Positions 24,037-33,998 of a stretch of DNA of 64,000 bases are shown here, piece by piece. Where the stretch lies: NCBI GenBank assembly GCA_024636835.1, contig JAGXGH010000075.1:24671-88670 (forward strand), given 5' to 3'. The notes below the pieces were generated by a model that worked only from the letters and a program-made list of their open reading frames with translations, ran no database searches and had not been told where the DNA came from. Positions within the stretch are counted from its first letter, which is position 1; every line of letters starts with the position of its first letter. The position numbers and the translations under genes are program-made. Source of the DNA: Verrucomicrobiales bacterium. Its GTDB lineage: Bacteria > Verrucomicrobiota > Verrucomicrobiia > Verrucomicrobiales > SLCJ01.

Positions 24037-25500
24037 TCAAGGTATTTTCCCCATCTCCATATCCTGAATCAGTGCGAGTTTAGCGAACTGCAACATCCGT
24101 GACTCCATAAAATCATAGAAGGGATTCCATCGCTGGCGCAGCATATCACCCGGCGGGATTTGAACGGTTCCACGCTCGCCGTAGAGCGCCAAGTTACCCA
24201 AAGTCATGGTTTTCCCATCCTCGCCGCCCTCACCATAAAGCATGTCATGAGCCGGGAACGGCAGGGCAATATGCGACAACGAATACACATTCTCGGGCCA
24301 CTGCACGTTCATAGGAGTTTCGACCAACTCACCTCCACCAGCCGCACGGGATTTCAGCACAAGGTCTCGTGTCATCACTCCATTATCGATGCGGTTGGCG
24401 ACCACACTAAGTCTGAAATTTTCATCGATACTCAGCAGTTGCTCTAATTCCTCCTTCGGGTCTTTGGCGAGCACCTGCTTGATCAGAGAAAGACGGTTAA
24501 TATCGAACAACACCATCTCATGACCACCTTTTGGCAACTTCGCAAAAAATCGCGAAATCAACGCATTAACAGATACCGTGCTATCGACTGCTGACTGAAA
24601 GGTCAACACCGGTGGAAATTCATCAAGCGCATTCTCCTCCGCTAACTCGTTCATGCGCTTCTCTATTTCCAGCGTGATCCGATAGGCTTGGTCGCCAGCA
24701 TTCACGGCGAACGAGCGATACTTAAACGGATCATACTCCATATTTATCGAGTTCCATGCGAGCTTCTCCTGGCTGAACCACCGCCCTATGCGTCCTTGCC
24801 AAACCGCCAAGGCCGCGGTGGGACTAACTCCGATCTCCGGCGACATCAACATCAGCCCCTCGATCTGGGGTAATGAGGCATCTTCCAATGCATCGAGCGC
24901 ATAGATCACCGAAAGCGCCCCACCGTTCGAGTAACCGAGCAGGTAAAGCGGTTTGTCGCCGAGTTCGGCCTTCAGATGCTTCATGGCTATAGTCACCGCC
25001 GCCGACATATCTTGCCACTTGGTGCGGATCAATCCGGTAGGCACCGTTCCGTGACCGGGTATCCGCAGCGCAAGCACCGTCGCACCAGCATCGTTAAACC
25101 CCTCTGCCAAATAACGCACGCTATACGGCGAGTCGGACATTCCGTGCAACATTAGAACACCAGCTTTCGACTCCTCAGCTTCCAATACAAAACTACGGTT
25201 CCAGTTCCGCTCCCAATTTGACGGGTCCATCATACTCCCCCGTTGATAGCGCTGCACAGAATCAGCAGTCGCTTCGCCAGACTTCGCATACACCTCGTCA
25301 TCAAGTTGTTTAAACAAACGATCCTCCAGCGCCAAATACCCCGCAAAATCGGCAACATCACCATCCTTGTCGAACTCTTCATCGAGATACACCTCATGCC
25401 ACAATTCCAAGTCATCGCGTCGATCTAGAGCGAAGATAAAGACAAGCAAAAGAGTGAGCACCACCCCAAACAAGCCATACCCTACCGCGCGACGCGCCAT
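24037..25500 (-). CDS. Membrane-anchored alpha/beta hydrolase
   Basis: A 487-residue protein with an N-terminal membrane anchor (GYGLFGVVLTLLLVFIFAL) and a large alpha/beta hydrolase domain. The oxyanion region is GVLMLHGMSDSPYSVRYLAEGF, the nucleophile elbow is LGYSNGGALS (GxSxG-like, GYSNG), and a His near the C-terminus (LSHIALPFPAHD) could complete the triad. Start: ATG 25500 has AGGAG at 25505-25509, an ideal spacing, although the frame stays open to 25638. Resembles lysophospholipase/esterase families; the substrate is unknown. Divergent from pgi. Confidence 0.85.
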   Translation of the reverse strand: MARRAVGYGLFGVVLTLLLVFIFALDRRDDLELWHEVYLDEEFDKDGDVADFAGYLALEDRLFKQLDDEVYAKSGEATADSVQRYQRGSMMDPSNWERNWNRSFVLEAEESKAGVLMLHGMSDSPYSVRYLAEGFNDAGATVLALRIPGHGTVPTGLIRTKWQDMSAAVTIAMKHLKAELGDKPLYLLGYSNGGALSVIYALDALEDASLPQIEGLMLMSPEIGVSPTAALAVWQGRIGRWFSQEKLAWNSINMEYDPFKYRSFAVNAGDQAYRITLEIEKRMNELAEENALDEFPPVLTFQSAVDSTVSVNALISRFFAKLPKGGHEMVLFDINRLSLIKQVLAKDPKEELEQLLSIDENFRLSVVANRIDNGVMTRDLVLKSRAAGGGELVETPMNVQWPENVYSLSHIALPFPAHDMLYGEGGEDGKTMTLGNLALYGERGTVQIPPGDMLRQRWNPFYDFMESRMLQFAKLALIQDMEMGKIP

Positions 25501-25683
25501 GGTGACTCCTGTTACTACATATTTTTTCATCCGCGTGCGTTGTTGGTTCTCTATCATAAACAACTCTAATCCCCGACCCTCCTCGGACAAGAAAATTGAA
25601 ACTCGCGCCAACCGTTTCATCTCACATCGCAAAATCACGAATTAGCCGCTGGCATCAGCCGCATTTCCACTTAAGTTTTCTGT

Positions 25684-27252
25684 ATGAGCACATCGTCCTG
25701 GACACGCTATATCCAACACGTCACCCGCTACACCGACCTCGGTATCACCCTCGATATTTCGAGGATGAAGTTCGAACCCGAATTCTTCTCAAGCATGGAG
25801 TCCCCCCGCGCCCGTGCCTACTCCGATATGGAAGCTCTCGAAGGTGGAGCCATCGCCAACCCGGATGAGAACCGCATGGTCGGGCATTACTGGCTTCGCA
25901 ACGCATCGCTCGCCCCTGCCGAGCAGCGCAATGAAATCGAGCGCGATCTCGCAGACATCAAAGAATTCGTTGATCATATCCATTCCGGCAGCGTCGCCGC
26001 ACCCAATGGTGAAAAATTCACCCGCGTGCTTTTGATCGGGATCGGCGGGTCGGCGCTCGGGCCACAACTCGTTTCCGACGCACTGACTGACACCACCGCA
26101 CCGATGTCTCTGTCGTTCTTCGACAATACAGATCCAGCAGGCCTGGAAAAAACTCTCCGTTCTATCGGTAGCGAAATGGCGACCACGCTGGTGCTCGTCA
26201 TCTCCAAATCCGGCGGCACCGCCGAGACGCGCAACGGCATGCTCGAAGCTGAGCGAGCGTTCACAGCCGCAGGCCACGACTTCCCAAAACACGCCGTCGC
26301 CGTTACAGGCCCCGATTCCAAACTCGACAAACACGCCAAATCCCAAGGGTGGATCAAACGGTTCCCCATGGGCGACTGGGTCGGCGGACGGACATCGGTA
26401 ATGAGTGTCGTCGGTCTCGTGCCCGCCGCCTTGCAAGGCGTGGATATCGATCAATTCCTCGCCGGAGCGCATGACATGGATATAAAAACACGCTCGCGCA
26501 ACACCAGCGATAACATTTCCATGAAGCTTGCACTAATGTGGTTCCACGCAGGAAACGGCAAAGGCGAAAAGGACATGGTCGTCCTTCCTTACAAGGACAG
26601 CCTCGTGTTATTTTCCAAATACCTCCAACAACTCGTCATGGAGAGCCTTGGCAAGGAGCACGATCTTAACGGCAACAAAGTGAACCAAGGCATCGCCGTT
26701 TACGGCAACAAAGGGTCAACCGATCAACATGCCTACGTGCAGCAACTCCGCGACGGAGTAAACAATTTCTTTGTCACCTTCATCGAAGTCACCGAGGCAC
26801 GCGCCAAAGTCAGCGACAACGTGGAAGTTGAAGAAGGCGCATCCACCGGTGACTTCCTCCAAGGCTTCTTACGAGGCACCCGTGATGCGCTCAGCGGATC
26901 CGACCGCGAAAGCATTACCATCACGGTGCCAAGGGTCGACGCCTACTATCTCGGCACGCTGATCGCGATGTTTGAACGCGCGGTGTCTTTCTACGCCAGT
27001 TTGATCAAGGTCAACGCCTACCATCAGCCAGGCGTTGAAGCCGGCAAAAAAGCCGCTGTAAGTTTCCTCGAACTACTCAAGGCAGCCCGTGCCAAACTCA
27101 CCAGCACACCAGCCACCGCCGGTGAGATTGCTCGCGACATCGAGGCCGATATCGAAAGCACCTACCACGCTCTCGTTCACGCCGCGGCCAACAGCACGAC
27201 CATCCACCACACCATCAAGGACTCGCCGGAAGAAGACACCTTCCACGCCTAG
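25684..27252 (+). CDS. pgi: Glucose-6-phosphate isomerase
   Basis: A 522-residue enzyme interconverting glucose 6-phosphate and fructose 6-phosphate in glycolysis and gluconeogenesis. Recognisable blocks are [35 protein letters not shown], the [21 protein letters not shown] active-site region, [19 protein letters not shown] with catalytic residues, and a C-terminal [13 protein letters not shown]. Length and motif order match the variant PGI type found in Chlamydiae and Verrucomicrobia relatives. It is monocistronic as far as can be seen, with a strong hairpin 24 bp downstream. Confidence 0.95.
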   Translation: MSTSSWTRYIQHVTRYTDLGITLDISRMKFEPEFFSSMESPRARAYSDMEALEGGAIANPDENRMVGHYWLRNASLAPAEQRNEIERDLADIKEFVDHIHSGSVAAPNGEKFTRVLLIGIGGSALGPQLVSDALTDTTAPMSLSFFDNTDPAGLEKTLRSIGSEMATTLVLVISKSGGTAETRNGMLEAERAFTAAGHDFPKHAVAVTGPDSKLDKHAKSQGWIKRFPMGDWVGGRTSVMSVVGLVPAALQGVDIDQFLAGAHDMDIKTRSRNTSDNISMKLALMWFHAGNGKGEKDMVVLPYKDSLVLFSKYLQQLVMESLGKEHDLNGNKVNQGIAVYGNKGSTDQHAYVQQLRDGVNNFFVTFIEVTEARAKVSDNVEVEEGASTGDFLQGFLRGTRDALSGSDRESITITVPRVDAYYLGTLIAMFERAVSFYASLIKVNAYHQPGVEAGKKAAVSFLELLKAARAKLTSTPATAGEIARDIEADIESTYHALVHAAANSTTIHHTIKDSPEEDTFHA

Positions 27253-27275
27253 TCTTCATCGATAGCGATTTTATG

Positions 27276-27309
27276 GATTCGGCACTTTCCTTCGGGAGAG
27301 TGCCGAATC
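27276..27309. terminator. Strong TTCG-loop hairpin after pgi
   Basis: GATTCGGCACTTTCC, loop TTCG, GGAGAGTGCCGAATC forms a 15-bp stem with one G-U pair. The T run after it is poor (TATATT), so termination is likely but not certain. Confidence 0.7.
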
Positions 27310-27336
27310 TATATTCAGGCACAACCGACACCTCAT

Positions 27337-27392
27337 ACCGGTTTCGAATAAAAACATGACTATTCGCCGCGCACAAGTCGCTCACGATCAAC
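27337..27392. repeat. Dispersed intergenic repeat, pair with 35237-35298 (copy 1)
   Basis: It shares TTTCGAATAAAA, the word CGCCGCGCACAAGT and TCACGATCA, in the same order and orientation, with 35237-35298. The second copy has 7 extra bases (a TTTCGCC duplication). Located between pgi and tamB. Confidence 0.7.
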
Positions 27393-27512
27393 CAACTCCC
27401 CACTCGATCGCGTAAGATCATTACCAAGATTTGGTATCACACGTAATGAGGTTCAACAAAACACTAAGAAGTTAGCAATCTACGCCACCCGCCCCTTTCA
27501 TCCCACACCTCT

Positions 27513-30500
27513 ATGCCCGCTCGGAAAGAGCCACAACAAAACGCTGAAGATACAGCGAAGACGCGCCCAAAGCGCCGTCGGAAGTGGCTTCGTCGACTCG
27601 TTTGGCTAGTCGTTCTCGGGGCACTTGCTCTACTGATTAACGGTCCTGTCTTTCGCTGGGCGCTCAACAAGTTCCCAAAAGACATCCTGCGCGATAACGG
27701 ACTGACCGCCGAATACACCGTCGACGGAAGTTTGCTTGGGCCATGGGAACTTCACGACATCGCTATTGCCGACCCAGAAACTGGCACCGATATCTCAGTT
27801 AGTGAAATCTTCATCTCGCTCGACTGGTGGAATACCATCCGCCGCGAAATCGCTCAACCCGTAGATCATCTGCGTATTTCCGACGCAATCGTCGCGCTCG
27901 ATCTGCGTCCGAAACCCATGACCAAAGAAGAGCGCGCCGCCCAACAAGCTGAAGACGAAGCCAACGAAGCAAATAGCTCAACGAGCAATTCTCCTCCTGT
28001 CGATAAATTGCGTTCCGTGTTCGCTACCATGACAAAGTTCATTGGGCATACCACGATCGATATCGACTTACAGGAACTTCGCGTCATCGCCAATGACGAC
28101 ATGACATGGCAGATCGATGACACCTCGATTGCTCACCAGCCGGGGTCGGCCATCAAACTCAACATCGGATCAACCATCCTTCCAGATAACAAAATCATCC
28201 GCGATGCCGATCTGACCATCAACTATCTCGACGAGTCCATCAACATCCGTAATATCGCAGCCAGGGATGACCTCGTTGTCGAGCATGCCAACTTGGCCAT
28301 TGTTGACGATTCCTTGACCGTCGTCTTGCTCGCCTCACTCTTCGGTGCCGATATAAACATCCAATCACCTGACCTGAATGTCGTTGCCCTGCAGATCACA
28401 TCAGGCGCACTTTCCGTCCCCGCCGCGCTGGATTTTGTCGAAGACATCACCGGCGTAAATGTCCGTATCCCCTCGGGATCGATCACTAAGCTCAACGCCA
28501 ATATGACCCTCGATGGTGCAGCTTGGCCTGAGGGAATCAACGGCGACATCGACATGGCCGTTGACGACCTCATCACCTACGGCATGACCATTGGCGACGC
28601 TAAAATTCTTATCAACAAAACCGGACCGACAATCACTTTACGCGAACTCGATGTGAACACCCCGGGAGCTCGCGTTCAACTTACCAACGCTGTAACCGAT
28701 GCCACTCAGTTCACTACACCGAGGTTCTGGAGCCAAATACCTGCAGAGAGTATCCGCATCGATATGCGCGACCTCCACGACACCCTGAAGGCTTACCGTG
28801 TAGACCTTGGCGACAAGTTTCCTAAAGTCCGCGGAACGGTCACCGGCAGCACCTCGCCGGCACCATCCACCACCGCGATGATGCCCGCCGCGCAGCTCAC
28901 TGCAAAGATTGAACCTATTGATCCCAAAGCCGCTCTCAGCGCCGCTTTTCAAATCAACACCGACGGTAATTTCGCTTCGCCGATAGATATTGAGCTCGCC
29001 GTATCACAAGGAAAAAACACCTCGCCCATCGTCAAGTCGAACAGTCAATTCACCATCGACACACTCGGCTACACCACGGACACCAAACTCGCTCTCGAAC
29101 AAGCAGAAACGCTGGACACTATTCTGCGCTGGTTGGGCAATGACGCCATCGGTGAAGTCACGACCCAGCTTCGCATTGAAAGCGAAGGAATCGTCAATAA
29201 GCTAAATACCCACAAAGGCTCGCTGGTTATCGATTCTCTTGAGCTTACCCGCGACGATCTATTTCCCATCGACGCCTCGGCAAACATCACCTACGAGAAC
29301 TCTCGTATTTCCGCCAACTCCATCAAAGCGCACGTCGAAGGGTTCTCCATTGACCTCGCTGGAAATTACGATCGCGAAAGAGTCGAGATCCGCGATCTCA
29401 CCGTAAAACACCAAGACGGAAAGGCAGCATTGCTCGCATCGGCAAGTCTACCACTGGATGAGAAGTCTATCACTACCCCGCTCGCCGTCATCACCGGAAG
29501 TAGTCCACTCATGCTAAATCTCGACTTCCAGTCGCCAAACCTTGCAGAAATAGCACCACTACTCAGCCTCGCCGGTCTTAGCCCTGATAAGCTCGGCCTT
29601 AAATCGGGACCGATCAAAATCAACGCCCAAGCCGAACGCACGGCAGAGACTCCACTTGGGTTCTCGATCACCGCCGACGCCACTAAGATCCTCCTCGCTA
29701 GCGACCCCAATCAGGCTCCCATTGACATCGACTTCAATGCTAATTCAGATAACAACGCCCACCTCGACGCAGCAGTAACTTACGGAAAAATTGGTAAACT
29801 ACTCGCTCACGGTGAGATGGGATGGCAACCAAAACGCTGGGCAAATGACCTTGATGCCTTGTTCGAAGAATCATTCACCATCGATGCCATTGTCGATAAA
29901 ATGCCTGTCGACTTCATCAAAAACCTCACCGATTTCATTCCGGAAATCGACGGACATTTGACGCTGGAAGCAAAAGGCTCAGGAAAAATTCGCGAGCCCG
30001 AAATCACAGGGGCAGCTACTCTTGTAATTGGCAACGCTATATTCAACACACCCTACTTCCCTGGAGTCAAAGACCTGCGTTTTGCCATCGCTCTAGATGG
30101 CGATCAGATCGACATCACCGAGGGAACCTTCGATTCGGCCGGTGGCGACTACATCATTGATGGCACCATCGGCGTCAGCGACCTCCGTGACCCTTTGTTC
30201 GACATCACCGTCGCTTGTAAGCAAGGCCTGGTATTCCGTAACAATGCCATCACTGCACGCGCCAATGCGGACCTCGCATTTAAAGGCCCACTCAGCGACG
30301 CCTTACTCTCCGGCACCGTCGACCTTATTCAAACGCTCTACTACCGTGAGATCCGCATCCTCTCGCCATCGTCCACCCTTGGTGTGAGCAGTGGCCCAGC
30401 CCTACCAAAATTCGAACAAAGCGTCGAAAACGCACAACAGGCAATAGAAGCCACCCCGGGAATTCTTAAAAATATCAAACTCGACGTCCAAATCAATTCA

Positions 30501-31124
30501 AAGGACCCCATCCGCATCCGTTCGAACCTGGCACAAGCCGATATCGCCGTAGACATCCATGCCAAAAACAACTTAAGTGATCCACATCTCGACGGTAAGG
30601 CGACCATTCTTAATGGCGAAGCGCAACTTCCTCTCAGCTCATTGCGGATAGTTTCCGGCAGTGCAACGTTCTCTCCTGAGCGTGGATTCATCCCCACACT
30701 CAACATCCAGGCACAATCAAAGCCAGGTCGCTATAAAGTGAACATCTATATCAGTGGGCCAGCCGATTCTCCAAAGGTCATCATGAGTTCAAATCCACCT
30801 CTGCCTCAATCAGAAATTTACTCACTGCTCGCGACTGGATCCACCCGCGAAGACCTCGCAGGTGGTGGCACAGCCGCACTCAAAGCCGCCATGCTTCTCA
30901 CTCGCGAATTGTCGGCGTCAAACAATAGCTTCCCTCTTAAAGCCGTCAGCAAAGCATTTGATCTAGTCAGCGAGCTCAACGTTAGTATCGGTGAAACCGA
31001 CCAACTCACTGGCAAAAAATCCCACTCCGCCCGAGTTTCTCTCACCGATCGATTCGCCGTCCGCGTCGAATATGACGAGGCTGACACCCGCGCAGCTTTG
31101 ATCTACGAAATCCCGCTCAAATGA
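27513..31124 (+). CDS. tamB: Translocation and assembly module TamB-like protein
   Basis: A 1203-residue inner-membrane-anchored AsmA/TamB-type protein that with TamA helps insert outer-membrane proteins or move lipid between membranes. A basic N-terminus precedes one membrane helix (VWLVVLGALALLINGPVFRW, about 30-49). Then comes a very long beta-helix-like body, repetitive in I/V-D-N patterns. The C-terminal TamB domain (DUF490) is clear: LRIVSGSATFSPERGFIPTLNIQAQSKPGRY and a closing KSHSARVSLTDRFAVRVEYDEADTRAALIYEI. Its stop overlaps the tamA start as ATGA, so the genes are translationally coupled. Confidence 0.93.
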   Translation: MPARKEPQQNAEDTAKTRPKRRRKWLRRLVWLVVLGALALLINGPVFRWALNKFPKDILRDNGLTAEYTVDGSLLGPWELHDIAIADPETGTDISVSEIFISLDWWNTIRREIAQPVDHLRISDAIVALDLRPKPMTKEERAAQQAEDEANEANSSTSNSPPVDKLRSVFATMTKFIGHTTIDIDLQELRVIANDDMTWQIDDTSIAHQPGSAIKLNIGSTILPDNKIIRDADLTINYLDESINIRNIAARDDLVVEHANLAIVDDSLTVVLLASLFGADINIQSPDLNVVALQITSGALSVPAALDFVEDITGVNVRIPSGSITKLNANMTLDGAAWPEGINGDIDMAVDDLITYGMTIGDAKILINKTGPTITLRELDVNTPGARVQLTNAVTDATQFTTPRFWSQIPAESIRIDMRDLHDTLKAYRVDLGDKFPKVRGTVTGSTSPAPSTTAMMPAAQLTAKIEPIDPKAALSAAFQINTDGNFASPIDIELAVSQGKNTSPIVKSNSQFTIDTLGYTTDTKLALEQAETLDTILRWLGNDAIGEVTTQLRIESEGIVNKLNTHKGSLVIDSLELTRDDLFPIDASANITYENSRISANSIKAHVEGFSIDLAGNYDRERVEIRDLTVKHQDGKAALLASASLPLDEKSITTPLAVITGSSPLMLNLDFQSPNLAEIAPLLSLAGLSPDKLGLKSGPIKINAQAERTAETPLGFSITADATKILLASDPNQAPIDIDFNANSDNNAHLDAAVTYGKIGKLLAHGEMGWQPKRWANDLDALFEESFTIDAIVDKMPVDFIKNLTDFIPEIDGHLTLEAKGSGKIREPEITGAATLVIGNAIFNTPYFPGVKDLRFAIALDGDQIDITEGTFDSAGGDYIIDGTIGVSDLRDPLFDITVACKQGLVFRNNAITARANADLAFKGPLSDALLSGTVDLIQTLYYREIRILSPSSTLGVSSGPALPKFEQSVENAQQAIEATPGILKNIKLDVQINSKDPIRIRSNLAQADIAVDIHAKNNLSDPHLDGKATILNGEAQLPLSSLRIVSGSATFSPERGFIPTLNIQAQSKPGRYKVNIYISGPADSPKVIMSSNPPLPQSEIYSLLATGSTREDLAGGGTAALKAAMLLTRELSASNNSFPLKAVSKAFDLVSELNVSIGETDQLTGKKSHSARVSLTDRFAVRVEYDEADTRAALIYEIPLK

Positions 31125-33208
31125 TCCTTCGCCGTCACCCATCATCGCTCTGCTTACTCTGGTTACTGATAGTTAGCGTAGTCATTTGCGCGCCCTGCTA
31201 CGGGCAGGATACGATTTTCAAAAAACCTCAGCCAATACGTGACGAATTGCGTCAGCAGCAGGAGGTTGAGCTTAATATCATAGGAGTCTCAAACGACGCC
31301 CAGAAAAACATCCGCGACGTTCTCGGTGATCGACTTGGATTCCTTCTCGTCCCTCCTGCATCCCGCGCCGAAGCCTCGGATCTTGCGTTCATCCTCGAGA
31401 ACTACATGCGTAACCAAGGCTTCCCCGAAGTAACGGTATTCTGGCGTGTTGAATCACCAACGCTCATCCGTCTGCGCATCGATACGGGCAAAGTCGTCAC
31501 CATCAATGAAGTCGTCATCGAAGGTGTCGACGGCATCACCGACAACGATGTGAAGTTTAAAAAAGAGCTCAGCGAAATCATCGTAGCGAAGACTAAAGTG
31601 CGCGACCGAATCAATGATCAAGGCACACCATTCGTACCGGAAGACCTTGCTCTCGGCGTAGAGAACATCCGCACACTTCTCCATGCCCGTGGGTATTGGA
31701 ATGCAGAGGTCAACATGTCCACCACAGAAAAAACTGAACCAGGCAAGAAGACGGTCACCATCACCGTATCACGCGGAAAGCTGATAAAAATCGGCACGAT
31801 TGAGTTCAAAGGACTGATCGCTTCGGAACTCGCAACGGTCAATCCGTTGGCAGAAAACGTGAAGGGCATGGACGCTACCGCGGATAGACTCATCGACTTC
31901 GAGCAACGCATCCGAGCCGTCTTCGACAGACAAGGATACTACGACACCTCTGTGCGCTTCTCGCAATCCATTACCGGCGGGAAAATGTCACTCACCGTCA
32001 CCGTCAATCCAGGTCGTCAGGTCACTGTTGGTGATATCATCATCCGGGAAAGCGGGCGCACTGATGAGGATGTCATCCTGCGCCGACTAAAGCCATTCCA
32101 AGGAAAACTCTACGATCCAGACTCCATCACCGCAGCTGTTGACAAACTATACTCCACTGGTGTTTTTGAGCGCATTGATATCGAAGAATATGTCGAGCCC
32201 GATGATACCATCGATCTCGAGGTCACACTCACAGAAACCAACGCCAGCACCATTGGGTTTTATACCGGACTGAGCAGCGAATCCGGTGCCATCGCCGGAG
32301 TCAGCTACAACCACTTGAATGTCGGTGGACGTCTCCATCAGTTCCGATCGATCCTCGAATACTCCGGTCTCGGGCCACGTGGTGACGCCACCTACACCAT
32401 CCCATGGTATCTCATCGATAAGAGTAGCGCCTCGTTCCGAGTGTTCGGGATTTCCCGCGACTACGCAGCCTATGACAAACTAGAATACGGCTGGGAACAT
32501 GCACTCAGCTACCCATTCACCGACCACTACTCAGCTTCGGTTCGTGTCGGTGGAAGCCTCGTCAATACCAACAGTTTAGAGATTGATCCAGTATTCGCCG
32601 GGCCACTCGACTACTACGTCAGTTATATTGGACTCACTCAAACATATGACAACTTGAATGATCCCATCAACCCGACGAAAGGCCTCAACGCCACGCTTCA
32701 ACTCGACACCGCGGGAAGCTGGATCGGGTCAGACGTCACGTTCTCGCGCGCCATCGCTCGTGGTGCCTATTACCTGCCCATCGGAGATTCAAGCCACATC
32801 AAACTCGCCGCCGCCTCTGGAGTGATCTACACTTCCGATGACACTCTCCCCATCGACCTACGCTACTTCCAAGGCGGCACCTCAAGCCTTCGTAGTTTCC
32901 GCGATAGGCGCGGGCCACCATACTCCGACTCCGGAAACCCCCTCGGCGGCAATGCTTTTAATTACGGATCCATCGAATATGTTGGACCCATCGCAGGCCC
33001 GGTGAAATTCGTCCTCTTCACCGATGCCGGTAACGTCATCCAAGACACCGACCCATTCACCTTCAGCGACATGGAACTCGCTGTTGGTGCGGGGGTTCGA
33101 ATCAACCTTCCCACCGGACCCATTCGTTTCGAATACGGCTACAATGCCACCCACGACGATGGCGAACCTGAAGGCACTTTCCAATTTGTCATCGGCGTCA
33201 GCTTCTAA
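31121..33208 (+). CDS. tamA: Outer-membrane assembly protein TamA/BamA-like
   Basis: A 695-residue Omp85-family protein. A signal peptide (SLCLLWLLIVSVVICAPCYG) precedes about three POTRA domains (for example KVVTINEVVIEGVDGIT and KLIKIGTIEFKGL) and a C-terminal 16-strand barrel. The barrel has the family lid motif as YFQGGTSSLRSFRDRRGPP (an RGF/RSF form) and a terminal strand ending in FQFVIGVSF. It is encoded directly after tamB. The partner assignment follows from the neighbour; alone it could be called a BamA-like Omp85 protein. Confidence 0.93.
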   Translation: MILRRHPSSLCLLWLLIVSVVICAPCYGQDTIFKKPQPIRDELRQQQEVELNIIGVSNDAQKNIRDVLGDRLGFLLVPPASRAEASDLAFILENYMRNQGFPEVTVFWRVESPTLIRLRIDTGKVVTINEVVIEGVDGITDNDVKFKKELSEIIVAKTKVRDRINDQGTPFVPEDLALGVENIRTLLHARGYWNAEVNMSTTEKTEPGKKTVTITVSRGKLIKIGTIEFKGLIASELATVNPLAENVKGMDATADRLIDFEQRIRAVFDRQGYYDTSVRFSQSITGGKMSLTVTVNPGRQVTVGDIIIRESGRTDEDVILRRLKPFQGKLYDPDSITAAVDKLYSTGVFERIDIEEYVEPDDTIDLEVTLTETNASTIGFYTGLSSESGAIAGVSYNHLNVGGRLHQFRSILEYSGLGPRGDATYTIPWYLIDKSSASFRVFGISRDYAAYDKLEYGWEHALSYPFTDHYSASVRVGGSLVNTNSLEIDPVFAGPLDYYVSYIGLTQTYDNLNDPINPTKGLNATLQLDTAGSWIGSDVTFSRAIARGAYYLPIGDSSHIKLAAASGVIYTSDDTLPIDLRYFQGGTSSLRSFRDRRGPPYSDSGNPLGGNAFNYGSIEYVGPIAGPVKFVLFTDAGNVIQDTDPFTFSDMELAVGAGVRINLPTGPIRFEYGYNATHDDGEPEGTFQFVIGVSF

Positions 33209-33215
33209 TACCGCC

Positions 33216-33941
33216 ATGCGCTACTACCTCATTATTCTTGCGTCCACCGTTCTCGCCATTGGTTCACTTTCCGCCGAAACACCCACCGCCGAGTTGGTCG
33301 AAAACCTTCTCTCTGAAGATCTCGGAACACGGTCATTTTCCTTCGCCGAAGTCGCCGAAGCATCGAGCGGAAAAAAAGTCATCCCCTTCAATCCGGAGAA
33401 CGAAGTTCACGCCGCCATCGTGACCGCACTCAAGCAGTCGCTCGATGGCGCGCTGATGAAAATGAATGGCGCAGATTCCCCCACCAACGACCTGCGCCGT
33501 ATTAACGAGGCTAGTCGATTTTTTGAAGACGCCCTACTTGAAAGCCTCAACGCCAACGGCAGCATCACCTGCGAAATCCCGAAAAACCGCCAAGGTAAAG
33601 AACAACGCAGCGGGTATCCCGATCTTCTCATCACCCACAAACCCAGCGGCACAAAAATCTACCTAGACCCAAAACTCTACGAAAAAAAATCGCGCCAATC
33701 GTCGTTCCGAACGTTCTACTTCGAACCACGTGAGCGCACCTTGAAAATCACCGAGGACGCAGTCCATCTACTCGTCGGTATCGCCCACGATGGTGACGAT
33801 GGTAACTGGAAATTCACCTCGTGGGAACTCGTCGACCTCTCCCACCTCCAAGTTCGTCTAAAAGCCGAATTCCAGGCCTCCAACCGCGACCTCTACCGCC
33901 CCAAAGCCACCCTCGAATCGTCACCAAAGACCGAAAAGTAG
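33216..33941 (+). CDS. Secreted protein with PD-(D/E)XK-nuclease-like signature
   Basis: A 241-residue protein starting at ATG 33216, 7 bp after the tamA stop. Residues 1-20 form a signal peptide (YYLIILASTVLAIGSLSA), so it should leave the cytoplasm. The core has candidate acidic helix residues (E104/E109 in FFEDALLESL), GYPDLLI with D136, and YLDPKLYEKK with D151-x-K153, the spacing expected of a PD-(D/E)XK restriction-endonuclease-like fold. I do not recognise a named family. A longer frame starting at 33024 lies inside tamA and is not the start. Its place between tamA and ribBA suggests one transcript. Confidence 0.7.
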   Translation: MRYYLIILASTVLAIGSLSAETPTAELVENLLSEDLGTRSFSFAEVAEASSGKKVIPFNPENEVHAAIVTALKQSLDGALMKMNGADSPTNDLRRINEASRFFEDALLESLNANGSITCEIPKNRQGKEQRSGYPDLLITHKPSGTKIYLDPKLYEKKSRQSSFRTFYFEPRERTLKITEDAVHLLVGIAHDGDDGNWKFTSWELVDLSHLQVRLKAEFQASNRDLYRPKATLESSPKTEK

Positions 33942-33998
33942 CGTCCGAGTGCATCTAAAACTCAAAACTAGCCAACTCCCCAAGCTAGTGGCATCGTA

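Noticed and set aside
25789..26472. 227-codon minus-strand frame inside pgi
   Set aside because: Antisense shadow of conserved isomerase motifs.
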